A DNA stretch of 64,000 nt from Calothrix sp. NIES-4105 (GCF_002368415.1 NZ_AP018290.1:9787717-9851716), one strand, 5' to 3'. Shown: positions 8,702 to 18,135, counted from the stretch's first letter. A program made the numbers and translations. The notes: a model not told the origin generated them from the letters alone.

Positions 8702-9679
8702 TCAAATAGCACCAAAAGTTACACCTTGTTGTTTAAGCCACTTTCGATAAGCGATAGAACCACGGTCGCTTGGTAGTTGTAATTCTGTTTGTAAATCAAG
8801 AGGTAGGCATCGAGGTCGTTGTGATTCAATTATTCTAGCGTCTTGTTGGAAAACTTTAGCATCATTCTCTATTACTTGAAAATCGGTAACTTCTTCACCA
8901 AATGCTGCTCCGTAAAGAAACCATAACAAACATTCTTCTTCGTCAACTGGTGTAACTACAAAGTAAATAGTGAAATAACCTTCCGTATTTATCCCATTTT
9001 GTAAGTACGCAACTAGAGGATGATAAATATCGCACTGACAAGGAATGAGAGCTAAGGTATCCTCATTGTTTTCAACCGTGAAATCAATATACCAGTATTT
9101 AAACTGAAAGCATATTCCCGATAAACTTGATGTCAAATCACCTAATATAATTTCCGGATGGTTACGTGTCGCAAATATACCATTATGTACAAACGAAAAA
9201 TGTGCGGGGTCTATAAAATTTTCTAGCGCTCGCAAAGGGCTTGACTTCAGGTGAAAAGGGCCAGTTAAAATATTACGAAGATTTGGTTGTTTCCAATCGC
9301 TAAACAAAGGTATATCCCGCTGTGGTGTCCCCATGCAAACCCAAATCATTCCGTATTTTTCTTGTACATGGTAAGTCTTAACACATGCACGCACTGGTGG
9401 TGCTTGGTCTGGGGTGGCTGGAAGCAATATACATTCACCTTTGCTATTAAATTGTAGACCGTGATAAGGACAAATAATCGTATCTTCTTTGACCCATCCT
9501 AATGAAAAGCGCGCTCCCCTGTGTGGACATAAATCTTGCCAAGCTAACGTTTTTTCACCGTTATGCCACAAAACGATATCTTCGCCTAACAAACGTTTTT
9601 GCAATATTGAGCAATGTTGGAGTTCTGAAACTGCTGCTACAACATGCCAATCATTCAACAAAACTTGGTCTAGCACCAT
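8702..9679 (-). CDS. Rieske [2Fe-2S] non-heme iron oxygenase
   Basis: A 325-residue oxygenase component. The Rieske cluster ligands are Cys51, His53, Cys70 and His73 (CPHRG and CPYHG). The catalytic iron ligands His160 and His165 lie in NFIDPAHFSFVHNG, together with the bridging Asp157. This architecture belongs to ring-hydroxylating or chlorophyll-pathway monooxygenases (VanA/pheophorbide-oxygenase-like). It would insert oxygen using electrons from ferredoxin. Substrate cannot be read from sequence. No ferredoxin or reductase gene is adjacent. It lies in the GGCGCC-free island. Confidence 0.85.
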   Translation of the reverse strand: MVLDQVLLNDWHVVAAVSELQHCSILQKRLLGEDIVLWHNGEKTLAWQDLCPHRGARFSLGWVKEDTIICPYHGLQFNSKGECILLPATPDQAPPVRACVKTYHVQEKYGMIWVCMGTPQRDIPLFSDWKQPNLRNILTGPFHLKSSPLRALENFIDPAHFSFVHNGIFATRNHPEIILGDLTSSLSGICFQFKYWYIDFTVENNEDTLALIPCQCDIYHPLVAYLQNGINTEGYFTIYFVVTPVDEEECLLWFLYGAAFGEEVTDFQVIENDAKVFQQDARIIESQRPRCLPLDLQTELQLPSDRGSIAYRKWLKQQGVTFGAI

Positions 9680-9804
9680 AAATTTTTATGCCTGTGGTAA
9701 AAGCTGCTACAGAATTATACATCAAATATATCGGTGTTGCTTATACAACCTTATCACCTGCAATTGCTTGCTTACTATAATTTGGTTGATTTCTTTGCCC
9801 GCTT

Positions 9805-9877
9805 ATAAAGACTTACCACAGTTGTAGCAATTGAGAACCTATAATTTATAATATAAACGAGTACACGAACCGTTGCA
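9805..9877. repeat. Right boundary repeat (partner at 5331-5507)
   Basis: A shortened copy of the repeat at 5331-5507. Bases 9805-9832 match with one mismatch, and the ctataatttataatataaac block follows. It lies just upstream of the broken AbiEi-like gene. Confidence 0.6.
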
Positions 9878-9893
9878 TTCATTATATATATGT

Positions 9894-10955
9894 ATGAATG
9901 ATCAAAACAAACTATTGCAAAAGTGTCTAAATAATCTAAAAGTACTGCCTGATATTCGGGCTACCTTACATGAAAAATACAATATACCCGCTCAAACAAA
10001 TATTGATGGAGTTTTAACAATACATAGTCCTGTTCAGTCAGTTGATTACCCTTACACAATTCAGCCATATGTTACTTCTTCGGCTGCTAAATTAACTGTA
10101 GCCTATATAAAATTGCTTGAATAAAAAATAGGTCATAAGCCACTTCTCATCACACAAAATTTGTCTGAGCCAACTATTGATAAGTTAGTTCAGGAAAAGA
10201 TTGAGTTTATTGATAGCGTTGGTAATATATATTTAAATAATTCAGTTGTTTACATTTTCACTCACGGTAAGCATCGTCGCGAAAATAAACCAATAAGTTC
10301 TCAAAGTTTTCAGTTTACAAAGAAAATTTTAGAATTGATTTATATTTTACTTAAAAAGCCAAAGATTCTGAAAGCTTCTTTAGAAGAGTTAGCTCCTTTA
10401 GCTGATATGGCGCCAGAAAGTATAAGTGAGACTTTGAAACAATTATATAAATTAGGTTATCTTCAGCGACAGCGAGAAGGTAAATATTTCATCAATAAAT
10501 ATAACAAGCTTTTAGAACGTTGGGAAATTGGCTATGCTGAAACTCTTCGTCCAAAATTGTTTATTGGCGCCTATACTCCAGCACTACAAAGAGACTTTTC
10601 AGATATCAAAGAAAGTATTATTCAGTTGGCAAAAGAAGAAAATTTTTTAATTGGTGGTGAATTAGGCGCCGCACTAGCTACGTATTATCTAATTCCTAGA
10701 AGTGCTACATTACACGTCAACAAAAACCATAGCTTAATCGCAGCTAAACTAAAACTTAAACCAAGTCCTCAAGGAGAAATTATTTTTATTCAGCAATTTG
10801 GTAAGCAAAATGCTGGATGTTATAACCAACTTGACAAAATTGTTGACCCTTTATTACTTCACGCAGAATTATTACTTTTAGATAATGATAGGCTGCAAGA
10901 GACAGCAGAACGTATTTATGATAAATTTATTTTAGATAGGCAGCAAGATGTGTAA
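9894..10955 (+). pseudogene. AbiEi-like type IV antitoxin, interrupted by an in-frame stop
   Basis: ATG 9894 begins MNDQNKLLQKCLNNLKVLPD and runs to a TAA at 10122-10124. The same frame continues directly with KIGHKPLLITQNLSEPTIDK and stays open to 10955. The joined product is about 350 residues, as expected for cyanobacterial AbiEi-family antitoxins/transcriptional regulators. It includes a winged-helix part (LEELAPLADMAPESISETLK) and the family block GGELGAALATYYL. A single nonsense change therefore splits the gene. The downstream part could still be made from TTG 10161. It overlaps the remnant of its toxin partner by 8 bases. Confidence 0.7.
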
Positions 10956-11082
10956 AATAGAAGATAAACAAAAGCAAGTTTTACTTGATATTAAAAGAGT
11001 TGCTGATAGTTTACGATTATCTATCATGTTGGTAGGTGCAGGTGCTAGAATTTTAGATTTGACAATCAGTTTAAAATTCCAG
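10948..11082 (+). pseudogene. AbiEii-like nucleotidyltransferase toxin, N-terminal fragment
   Basis: Only about 45 residues survive (KQVLLDIKRVADSLRLSIML, then VGAGARILDLTISLKFQ). This matches the start of predicted nucleotidyltransferases of the AbiEii type that sit next to AbiEi genes. The helicase fragment in the opposite orientation begins at about 11071-11083, and the catalytic part is missing. The open frame to 11181 is accidental read-through into foreign sequence. Confidence 0.6.
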
Positions 11083-11690
11083 GTCGAGGCACATATGATG
11101 CGCGAGGGCAGCAGTGATAATCTTACTTGTAGCAGCTTGACGAAATACTTGTGTAAGTCTAACTACAGGCACTCTACCTGAATTTATTAAATCAGCTAGT
11201 ACATTTCCGGAACCTACCGATGGTAACTGGTCGATATCCCCTACTAATAATAACTGTGCATCTCCCAATGCTTGTACCAATGAGTGCGCTAAAAATAAAT
11301 CCAGCATACTCGCTTCGTCTACAATAATTGCAGAGTGCGGTAATGGATTATTTTTGTTGCGCTTAAACCCGCGCGTCTTGGGGTCAAATTCTAAAAGTCG
11401 GTGTAGAGTCTTTGCTTCTAAACCTGTGATTTCACCAAGTCGCTGTGCTGCACGTCCACTCTTGCGCCGCGAGAGCAATTGATTTACCCATTGCTTTCCA
11501 CAAGCTTACAATTGTATGGGTTGTAAAAGTTTTTCCCACACCTGGCCCACCTGTAATCACCATAAAATTAGAATAAGCAGCTATTTCTACTGCTTGCTGC
11601 TGTTGGGGTGATAAAGTGACTCTGCGACTATTGCAAAAACGTTCTAGCCAATTACGAACGCGCGGAATATCTATTTACACCTTCGTTATG
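11071..11690 (-). pseudogene. RecD-like (RecD2) DNA helicase fragment, frameshifted
   Basis: On the minus strand, 11690 to about 11480 encodes IPRVRNWLERFCNSRRVTLS and then the Walker A segment VITGGPGVGKTFTTHTIV. The frame changes near 11475 and continues with SGRAAQRLGEITGLEAKTLH, AIIVDEASMLD (Walker B) and DIDQLPSVGSGNVLADLI, then VFRQAATSKI. These are helicase motifs I to III of RecD/RecD2-type 5'-3' helicases. N- and C-terminal parts are missing, and a frameshift separates the two halves. It is a non-functional internal fragment that displaced the AbiEii-like toxin. Confidence 0.8.
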
Positions 11691-11981
11691 TTGCTTGCTC
11701 AGTAATCTGCTTACAAGCACGTATATTTAATCACTAAAAGCCGTGCTGCTAAAGGCTAAAACTTCTGAGCTATCTGTCTTTTCTTACTTCCTCCTAATGG
11801 GAGAAATGTATTTTAATTTATCAAAACTCATATAAACTTTTATTAATTAAAATAAATTAAAGCAATAATAGTGAACAAATAATTTATATTTCTTCAATAT
11901 CTGAGTTCTTAAACTAAAATTAATCAAAGCTTTGATATTCTTTTACTTCCAAAACATTTATTCTGTATTAGCGTTATTTAT
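11691..11981. other. AT-rich gap between helicase and phosphoesterase remnants
   Basis: 291 very AT-rich bases. I see no gene and no clear missing N-terminus of the downstream phosphoesterase. The downstream frame stays open only back to about 11913 and encodes unrelated residues. Confidence 0.4.
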
Positions 11982-12977
11982 GTGAGTGGTTTATTTTACC
12001 CCGGTCGAAATCGACCTTATGACTTTGAGGGTGGCAATTACGCTACATCACCTGGTACAGAGCCAACTGATGCCTTTATTTGGAATAAACTCAGCGATGC
12101 AGGCATTGACTACCGCAACTATGGCTTCCGGGTATTTGGTGGAAAGGTCGCAGCAAACACAACTACTGGAGAAACTACCGAACCTAGACTTGCAGCAAAC
12201 ACTGACCTTAACTTCCCAGGTTATGATTTGACAATCAGTGACCAAACTCGAATCAACGAGTGGCTCAACGAGTTCCAACAGTACGAAGCAGATGGAAAAC
12301 TACCAACGGTGGAATTTGTCCGACTTCCTAACGACCACACATCAGGAACAAGGGTAGGGGCGCCAACTCCTAGAGCTTATGTAGCTGATAATGACTTAGC
12401 CCTTGGTAAGCTTGTAGATGCTGTCTGTCACTCTCCATTCTGGAAGGATACTGCCATCTTTGTCGTTGAAGATGATGCTCAAAATGGTCCAGATCACGTT
12501 GATGCCCATCGAACAATTGCTCAGGTTATCAGTCCTTACACCCAAACAGGCAAAGTTGACTCGACATTCTACGACACATCCGCTATGTTACGTACAATGG
12601 AGCAAATCGTTGGCATCCCACCATTAAGCCAATTTGATGCAGCAGCAACACCAATGCTTAACAGCTTCACAAACAAACCAGATTTCACTCCTTATACAGC
12701 CATAACACCAACTCTACCTCTAGATGAACTAAACCCAGTTAATGCTCCTCTTGCAGTTCAAGCAGCAACCGCTGATTTCTCGCAAGAAGACCGAGTGCCA
12801 GATCAGTTACTAACTGAAATGGTTTGGAAGAGCGTTAAAGGTGCAGACAGCGAACCCCCAGCATCCCAGACCAGTTTCCGTACTTCAACAGGTATAGGCA
12901 GCGATGACGATGATGAGGAAATAAGTAATCCTAGCACTAGCTTACCTGGAAAACGAGTTGACGATGATGATGACTAA
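11982..12977 (+). pseudogene. Phosphoesterase (phospholipase C / alkaline phosphatase superfamily), lacking the N-terminus
   Basis: 331 codons from GTG 11982 cover the C-terminal half of a PF04185-type phosphoesterase of the kind often fused to an N-terminal beta-propeller. Visible parts include FYPGRNRPYDFEGGNY, EFVRLPNDHTSG and the metal-binding VEDDAQNGPDHVDAHRTI. It ends in an Asp-rich tail. The nucleophile and first metal-site region, normally upstream, are missing, and no signal peptide is present. I infer a 5'-deleted gene. A short active protein is possible but unlikely. A second phosphatase (PhoD) lies 1 kb away. Confidence 0.65.
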
Positions 12978-13026
12978 TTATTTGCAACGGATACAACGGA
13001 TGTAATGGATAATTTATCAAGTTGTA

Positions 13027-13047
13027 GCACAGGCATCCCGCCTGTGC
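13027..13047. repeat. Hairpin GCACAGGC/GCCTGTGC
   Basis: An 8-bp stem around ATCCC downstream of the phosphoesterase remnant. It belongs to the same GGCATCCC-loop hairpin type seen near 3981 and 31881. Upstream, at 12984-13010, is a half copy of the CAACGGAT repeat. Confidence 0.5.
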
Positions 13048-13257
13048 AATCATGTATTTATCTTTACCACAAAGGCACAGAGAACACAGAGCGAAGAGAA
13101 ATGAGCCACGCGCGCATATTGCCTGTTAGTACTATAAAATATATGTAAACTATAATTCATCAAACCTTTAATTTATAACTCTTACAGAACTAGTGCCTGA
13201 AATACTAAGATTTTTATAGCAGTAGGTACCAGAACAAGAAAATAAGCAAAAACAAAA

Positions 13258-13881
13258 ATGACAACAAACCAACCAGAATCAATTGAAACTCGATTAAGTC
13301 GCCTAGAAACCTTGTTCGCAAATGTAGGTGAAACAGTAGCAGCACAGAACAACGCTATTGATGCGTTGGCAGCGAATATGAGTCAACAGAACAACGCTAT
13401 CAATGTGTTGACAGCGAATATGAGTCAACAGAACAACGCCATCAATGTGTTGACAGCGAATATGAGTCAACAGAACAACGCTGTCAATATGTTGACAGCG
13501 AATATGAGTCAACAGAACAACGCTGTCAATATGTTGACAGCGAATATTAATCAACAGAGCGATACTATTGATGCGTTGGCAGCGAATATTAGTCAACAGA
13601 GCGACACTATTGATGTGTTGGTAGCAAATATTAGTCAGTTGACTGAAAATCTGAATAATTTAAGCGAACAGACTGACCGTAAAATAAACAACTTGGCAGA
13701 ACAAGCTGCCCAAGATAGACAGCAAGCAGCTATTGACCGCCAACAAACAGAGCTCGACAGAGAACAAGCAGCCCAGGACAGGCAACAAGCAGCGATTGAC
13801 AGACAAGCATGGCAAGCAGAGATACAAAGAATATGGGAGTATCTTTTACAACAGAGGGGAAACGGTAGGCAAGGTACATAA
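13258..13881 (+). CDS. Coiled-coil protein with seven 14-residue repeats
   Basis: A 207-residue soluble protein with no signal peptide. Seven near-identical 14-residue units (type NNAINVLTANMSQQ) fill residues 31-128. Each is two heptads with hydrophobic residues at coiled-coil spacing. A second charged repeat rich in DRQQAAIDRQ follows (about 155-190). Many cyanobacterial proteins of this type are hypothetical. It probably forms a long oligomeric rod. The DNA is a 42-bp minisatellite, so copy number is likely to vary between strains. Function unknown. Confidence 0.75.
   Translation: MTTNQPESIETRLSRLETLFANVGETVAAQNNAIDALAANMSQQNNAINVLTANMSQQNNAINVLTANMSQQNNAVNMLTANMSQQNNAVNMLTANINQQSDTIDALAANISQQSDTIDVLVANISQLTENLNNLSEQTDRKINNLAEQAAQDRQQAAIDRQQTELDREQAAQDRQQAAIDRQAWQAEIQRIWEYLLQQRGNGRQGT
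13348..13641 (+). repeat. 42-bp minisatellite, seven copies
   Basis: Seven tandem 42-bp units inside the coiled-coil gene. Units 2-5 are almost identical (ttgacagcgaatatgagtca core). Units 1, 6 and 7 are more divergent, as expected for expansion from the middle. The period is a multiple of 21, which keeps the heptad register. Confidence 0.9.
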
Positions 13882-13915
13882 TATAGATGAAAATTAACAG
13901 CCCCTCGCCGATGCT

Positions 13916-15502
13916 TTACACTTGCTGTACACCCGGACGACCGTTTTCCACCACAAATGAAGCACGCTTACTGATTGTACCAGACTGTGTTGTCACGTTT
14001 GACATGACGAGAAAGTCCGACTGCCAGTTTGTCGGAGTCAGCACACAACGGACATACCCCCGTTGATTGTTGAAAAACTTAATGTGTGGGTTATCTGGCA
14101 AGTAGGCTTGAACCGTGGCGTTCGTGTTTGACCCATCTCCACCGGAGGTAATCGAGGTACAAACAAATTCACTCCCAACCGTAGCGGATTCTGGGTTATT
14201 AAAGTCAGCCTTAAGATCCATTGCCCAGTGAGAATGCACATCACCAGCTAAGGCGACCGGATTAGAAGGCTTGCGCTCTGACAAGAAACGTATCAGTCGG
14301 TCGCGGTCAGCCACATACCCATCCCACTTATCCATGCTGAAAGTTCTGCCTTCCCCAGGTGTCATATCTCTCTGAGCAATTGGCACTTGTTGAGCTAGAA
14401 TGTTCCACTGAGCCTCCGAACTCTCTAAACCACGGAATAGCCAATCTTCTTGACGCTTGCCAAGAATCGTGGCATTGGGATCTAAATTCTCTGGGCAACG
14501 TTCCTTGGTACCATCTCCACAAGGCTGATCTGTGCGATACTGGCGGGTATCTAGTACATGGAAGGTCGCTAATTTACCGAAGGAAAGCCGACGGAAAAGT
14601 TGCAACTCTGATCCTCTGGGTCGTGAGGGGAATCGTAGCGGCATATGTTCATAGTAAGCCTGATAAGCAAGCGCCCGCCGCTGTAGGAAGACGGCGCGGT
14701 CTTGATCCGGTTCACTGTCAATTTCCGAGATGGCATCGGCGTAGTTGTTCTCCACCTCGTGGTCATCCCAGGTGACGATCCAGGGAAATGCCGCATGAGC
14801 AGCTTGCAGATTGGGATCTGTTTTGTAGAGGGCGTGACGGTTACGGTAATCATCCAAAGTCACAATTTCCGGACTATTATGCTGTCTGACAGCAGTTGTT
14901 GAGATTCCTCCCTCGTAGATGTAGTCACCCACATGCACCACCAGGTCTAGGTCTTCCTGAGCCATGTATTTGTATGCCGTGAAGTACCCTTGCTGATACT
15001 GCTGGCAGGAGGCTAGAGCAAAGGTAAATTTACTTACGTCGCTACGTGGTTTAGGCGCTGTACGAGTGCGACCAATTGGGCTTTCTTCAGTACCTGAGAT
15101 GAATTGATACCAGTACCAGGTTTCGGGTTTGAGTCGATTAACCTCAACTCGAACAGAGTGAGCCAGTTCTGGGATTGCAGTCTCAGTGCCTTTTGCCACA
15201 ATGTTTCTCATGTCGGCATCAGTTGCTACTTGCCAATGAATTGGCACATTGACAGCTGGCATCCCACCGCCATTTAAGGGATCGGGAGCCAGACGAGTCC
15301 AGAGTACCACGCTGGTTGCAAAGGGTTCACCCGATGCCACACCAAGCGTAAAAGGATAACTAGGAAAATGGACTTGAGCGAGCGCTCGTTGATGGAACTG
15401 GTTGGCGATCAAAAAACCACTCAATGCCCCAGCTCCAATGATCAGGTTGCGTCGTTTAATTGGACTGTACAAAAACTGCTCGAAATTACTGTAATCTGAC
15501 AT
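13916..15502 (-). CDS. phoD: PhoD-type alkaline phosphatase, Tat-exported
   Basis: A 528-residue exported phosphodiesterase/phosphomonoesterase that releases phosphate from organic esters outside the cytoplasm. It has a twin-arginine signal (IKRRNLIIGAGALSGFLIAN), a fibronectin-like N-domain and the PhoD metal-site motifs VVHVGDYIYEGG, TWDDHEVENNY and LAGDVHSHW. I prefer ATG 15502 over TTG 15553 because the Tat motif then lies near the N-terminus. The gene is visibly more G+C-rich than its neighbours and has no GGCGCC site, which suggests a recent arrival. The family usually belongs to the phosphate-starvation regulon. Confidence 0.9.
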   Translation of the reverse strand: MSDYSNFEQFLYSPIKRRNLIIGAGALSGFLIANQFHQRALAQVHFPSYPFTLGVASGEPFATSVVLWTRLAPDPLNGGGMPAVNVPIHWQVATDADMRNIVAKGTETAIPELAHSVRVEVNRLKPETWYWYQFISGTEESPIGRTRTAPKPRSDVSKFTFALASCQQYQQGYFTAYKYMAQEDLDLVVHVGDYIYEGGISTTAVRQHNSPEIVTLDDYRNRHALYKTDPNLQAAHAAFPWIVTWDDHEVENNYADAISEIDSEPDQDRAVFLQRRALAYQAYYEHMPLRFPSRPRGSELQLFRRLSFGKLATFHVLDTRQYRTDQPCGDGTKERCPENLDPNATILGKRQEDWLFRGLESSEAQWNILAQQVPIAQRDMTPGEGRTFSMDKWDGYVADRDRLIRFLSERKPSNPVALAGDVHSHWAMDLKADFNNPESATVGSEFVCTSITSGGDGSNTNATVQAYLPDNPHIKFFNNQRGYVRCVLTPTNWQSDFLVMSNVTTQSGTISKRASFVVENGRPGVQQV

Positions 15503-16063
15503 TTTTTTGACCCTGATAACAAGTGAATCAAAGCAGAGAAACAGGTGATCCAAGAAAGGCAGGGTGATGGCAGAAAAACCACATAACTAATCCCCTAACC
15601 GCCGAAATCAGGCTTGAACCACGTAGCGTTTTGTAAATAAAAAAACCTCGTTGCAAATTACACTAGTAGAGGGGATATCTTCCTGTAATCCAAAACATGG
15701 ATGCCAGATTTTACTGCCAGATCCAAAGTGTCAACTGTTGCTTTGCCCACATCAGCTTACCATTGACACATTAATTTTTTACAAAGGAACAGTTAATATT
15801 AGCTTAATCATCTGATACCGCACGCCTGAATCGCACTTTAGTTGTCTGTAGATATATCATCACAGTGGCGCTATTGCACTCAATTGAGCAATATTTTTAT
15901 ATTGATGAGCAAGAATCGGCCGAAAGTTTTTGTTTTATTTGATAATCAAATGTTAAATTTGTGTAGAGACTAAACATGTTTAGTCTCTACAGCTATCAAT
16001 CATAAAATTTATTAAAACGTAATTCACGCACCCTACGTTTAATATTCTGTTTTTAGAACATGG
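15503..16063. other. Gene-free region with one dispersed palindrome
   Basis: 560 bases with no gene. Bases 15962-15991 form a perfect 30-bp palindrome (TGTAGAGACTAAACA/TGTTTAGTCTCTACA), a member of the TGTAGAGAC family. Other members are at 18039-18066, 60341-60366, 60381-60406 and 60901-60928. The rest presumably holds the phoD promoter. Confidence 0.6.
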
Positions 16064-16678
16064 TTAATAGGTGGCTTGAATTTGCTGCGATAGGTTTCGC
16101 AATAAATAGGTTTGTCCGTTGGCGCCTTTTATTTGTACGACTACATCTACTTTGGCACCTGGTTGCCATTGTGGACCGCTTCTGGTATTTGGGGTATTGG
16201 TTTCCCAAATTTCTGTGCCGTTAATTACCCATAGTTTATCTACTCTAAGACTAGCTAGTACTGGATTACCATCGTCGGGTACTAAATTTACGTTTGCCAT
16301 TAAGCCTTTGTTGGATGTACCAACACTCGGCATGAAGTCACGCCAGACATATGCATTTAATGTGTAAGTACGTCCATCGATGGTAACTTTTGTCGGCGCC
16401 GTTTGTAGTTGACTCGTTGGCGCCGTTGCAAAAATACCTCTAGATTTGCAGTAATAAAGTGAAGCTACTGCTGAATATGCCCAATGGTTTCTAGGCACGT
16501 CGGTGTAAGGTGACGGAAGTTTATCAAGTTGTCTTGTTTTACAAGCTTCGCGAATTTCTGCTTCGTTGCTCGTTCCTTGAGCAATTGTATAAATAGGTTG
16601 ATTTTGAATGGCGTTTGATGGTGTGATTACCCAAACGGGGGAAACGAATGATGTAAGAATTAGTATTTTTGTTAGCAT
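16064..16678 (-). CDS. Secreted protein with an SLH-like segment
   Basis: About 204 residues from ATG 16678. The upstream ATG 16714 adds 12 residues before the signal peptide and is less likely. An N-terminal hydrophobic signal sequence (LTKILILTSFVSPVW) is followed by SPYTDVPRNHWAYSAVASLY, the core of an S-layer-homology motif in a single partial copy. The C-terminal part is beta-rich with no recognised family. It is presumably periplasmic or outer-envelope. The exact role is unknown. Confidence 0.7.
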   Translation of the reverse strand: MLTKILILTSFVSPVWVITPSNAIQNQPIYTIAQGTSNEAEIREACKTRQLDKLPSPYTDVPRNHWAYSAVASLYYCKSRGIFATAPTSQLQTAPTKVTIDGRTYTLNAYVWRDFMPSVGTSNKGLMANVNLVPDDGNPVLASLRVDKLWVINGTEIWETNTPNTRSGPQWQPGAKVDVVVQIKGANGQTYLLRNLSQQIQATY

Positions 16679-16772
16679 AGTCAATATCAAATTCTGGTGT
16701 GATAGGAATAACACTTAAATTAAATAGACGAAAAGTATAAACGTATTAGTTTCAATCATATATCTATAATTT

Positions 16773-17888
16773 ATGATTAACACTGCTAATCATCCTTTGC
16801 TGCCGATTAATTTATTTGAGTACGAACAACGTGCGAAAAGCCATCTATCTCAAATGGCATTTGATTATTACAGTAGTGGCGCCTGGGATGAGGTAACATT
16901 ACGTGATAATCGCACGGCATTTGATCGGATAAAATTATTACCTCGAATGCTCGTAGATGTAAGTAAACGTGATTTGAAAGTAACTGTTTTAGGGCAAACT
17001 TTACAGCTACCTCTAATAGTTGCTCCGATGGCTTTTCAGTGTCTTGCTCATGAGTCAGGCGAAGTTGCAACCGCAAAAGCGGCAGCATACTCTGGAGCAG
17101 GAATGATACTCAGTACTCTGTCTACTAAGAGCATTGAGGAAGTTGCAGCTACTAATAATTCTACTGATTCTCTACGCTGGTTTCAACTTTACATTCATAA
17201 AGATAAAGGTTTAACTCGCGCTTTGGTTGAACGCGCGTTTGCCGCAGGTTACAAAGCGTTATGTTTAACTGTTGACGCACCAATGTTAGGACAACGCGAA
17301 CGCGATAAGCGCAATGAGTTCGTTTTACCGAGTGGGTTACATTTGGCAAATTTAACAAATATGTCCGGTCTGGATATCCCCCATTATTCAGGAGAGTCGG
17401 GGTTATTTGCTTATTTTGCTGAACAACTCAGCCCGTCTGTTACTTGGCATGATTTAGAATGGTTACAATCTTTGTCTCCACTACCTTTAGTTGTGAAAGG
17501 TATCTTACGTGCGGATGATGCAGCGAATGCAGCTAAATGCGGTGCCAAAGCAATAATAGTATCAAATCATGGTGGGCGCCAGTTGGATAGTGCTATTGCA
17601 TCGATTGAAGCATTGCCTGATATCGTCGCAGCAGTTGATAATGATGCAGCTGTTCTTGTTGACGGTGGTATTCGTCGAGGTGTTGATATACTCAAAGCTT
17701 TGGCTTATGGCGCCGATTGCGTATTAATCGGAAGACCTATATTATGGGGACTAGCTTTAAACGGTGAAGCGGGTGTTGTCCATGTTATTGAATTGCTGCG
17801 CGCGGAGCTTGATTTAGCAATGGCACTTAGCGGATGTACATGTATACAAGATATTGACTCTAGTTTAGTTCGTTACAATCATTCTTAA
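16773..17888 (+). CDS. FMN-dependent alpha-hydroxy-acid oxidase (lactate/glycolate oxidase type)
   Basis: A 371-residue TIM-barrel flavoenzyme that oxidises an L-2-hydroxy acid to the 2-oxo acid. Visible features are the N-terminal DYYSSGAWDE active-site Tyr segment, APMAFQCLAH, the LTVDAPMLGQRERD loop, the catalytic SNHGGRQLD (His and Arg) and the FMN phosphate site VDGGIRRG/LIGRP. In nitrogen-fixing cyanobacteria a close relative is an L-lactate oxidase used as an oxygen scavenger, while plant relatives oxidise glycolate. Sequence alone does not settle lactate versus glycolate. ATG 16773 is the first in-frame start. Confidence 0.9.
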   Translation: MINTANHPLLPINLFEYEQRAKSHLSQMAFDYYSSGAWDEVTLRDNRTAFDRIKLLPRMLVDVSKRDLKVTVLGQTLQLPLIVAPMAFQCLAHESGEVATAKAAAYSGAGMILSTLSTKSIEEVAATNNSTDSLRWFQLYIHKDKGLTRALVERAFAAGYKALCLTVDAPMLGQRERDKRNEFVLPSGLHLANLTNMSGLDIPHYSGESGLFAYFAEQLSPSVTWHDLEWLQSLSPLPLVVKGILRADDAANAAKCGAKAIIVSNHGGRQLDSAIASIEALPDIVAAVDNDAAVLVDGGIRRGVDILKALAYGADCVLIGRPILWGLALNGEAGVVHVIELLRAELDLAMALSGCTCIQDIDSSLVRYNHS

Positions 17889-18038
17889 TTCATAAACTTT
17901 CTTCACAAAAATTCAAATTATACTCAGGTGGTACTTTAACCATTACTCACAAATTAATAACACGGCAGTATTACATAAGCCATTTGAGAGAAAATTTATA
18001 TAGTATTCCGTGCAAAAATTGTAAAAAATGCCGTTTTG

Positions 18039-18066
18039 GTAGAGACGTTACATGTTTAGTCTCTAC
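18039..18066. repeat. TGTAGAGAC-family palindrome
   Basis: GTAGAGACGTTACATGTTTA followed by GTCTCTAC, a near-perfect palindrome upstream of the carbonic anhydrase. The open frame from 18052 starts inside it, which argues that the real gene starts later, at 18136. Confidence 0.6.
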
Positions 18067-18135
18067 AATTTGGTGTTTTACAAACGATACACGAATTGCT
18101 ATATTACAGTCTCTAGCTGGAAAATTTTAATCATA

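Noticed and set aside
11083-11181. C-terminal part of the frame starting at 10948
   Set aside because: It is antisense to a clear RecD-like coding sequence, so only the first 45 codons belong to the AbiEii-like toxin.
14359-14775. 138-codon plus-strand frame inside phoD
   Set aside because: It is antisense to the PhoD catalytic region and arises from the high G+C of that gene.
15792-15810. Pho box upstream of phoD (GTTAATAT, 3 bases, CTTAATCA)
   Set aside because: Only two weak half-repeats, on the opposite strand to the gene and about 290 bases from the start.
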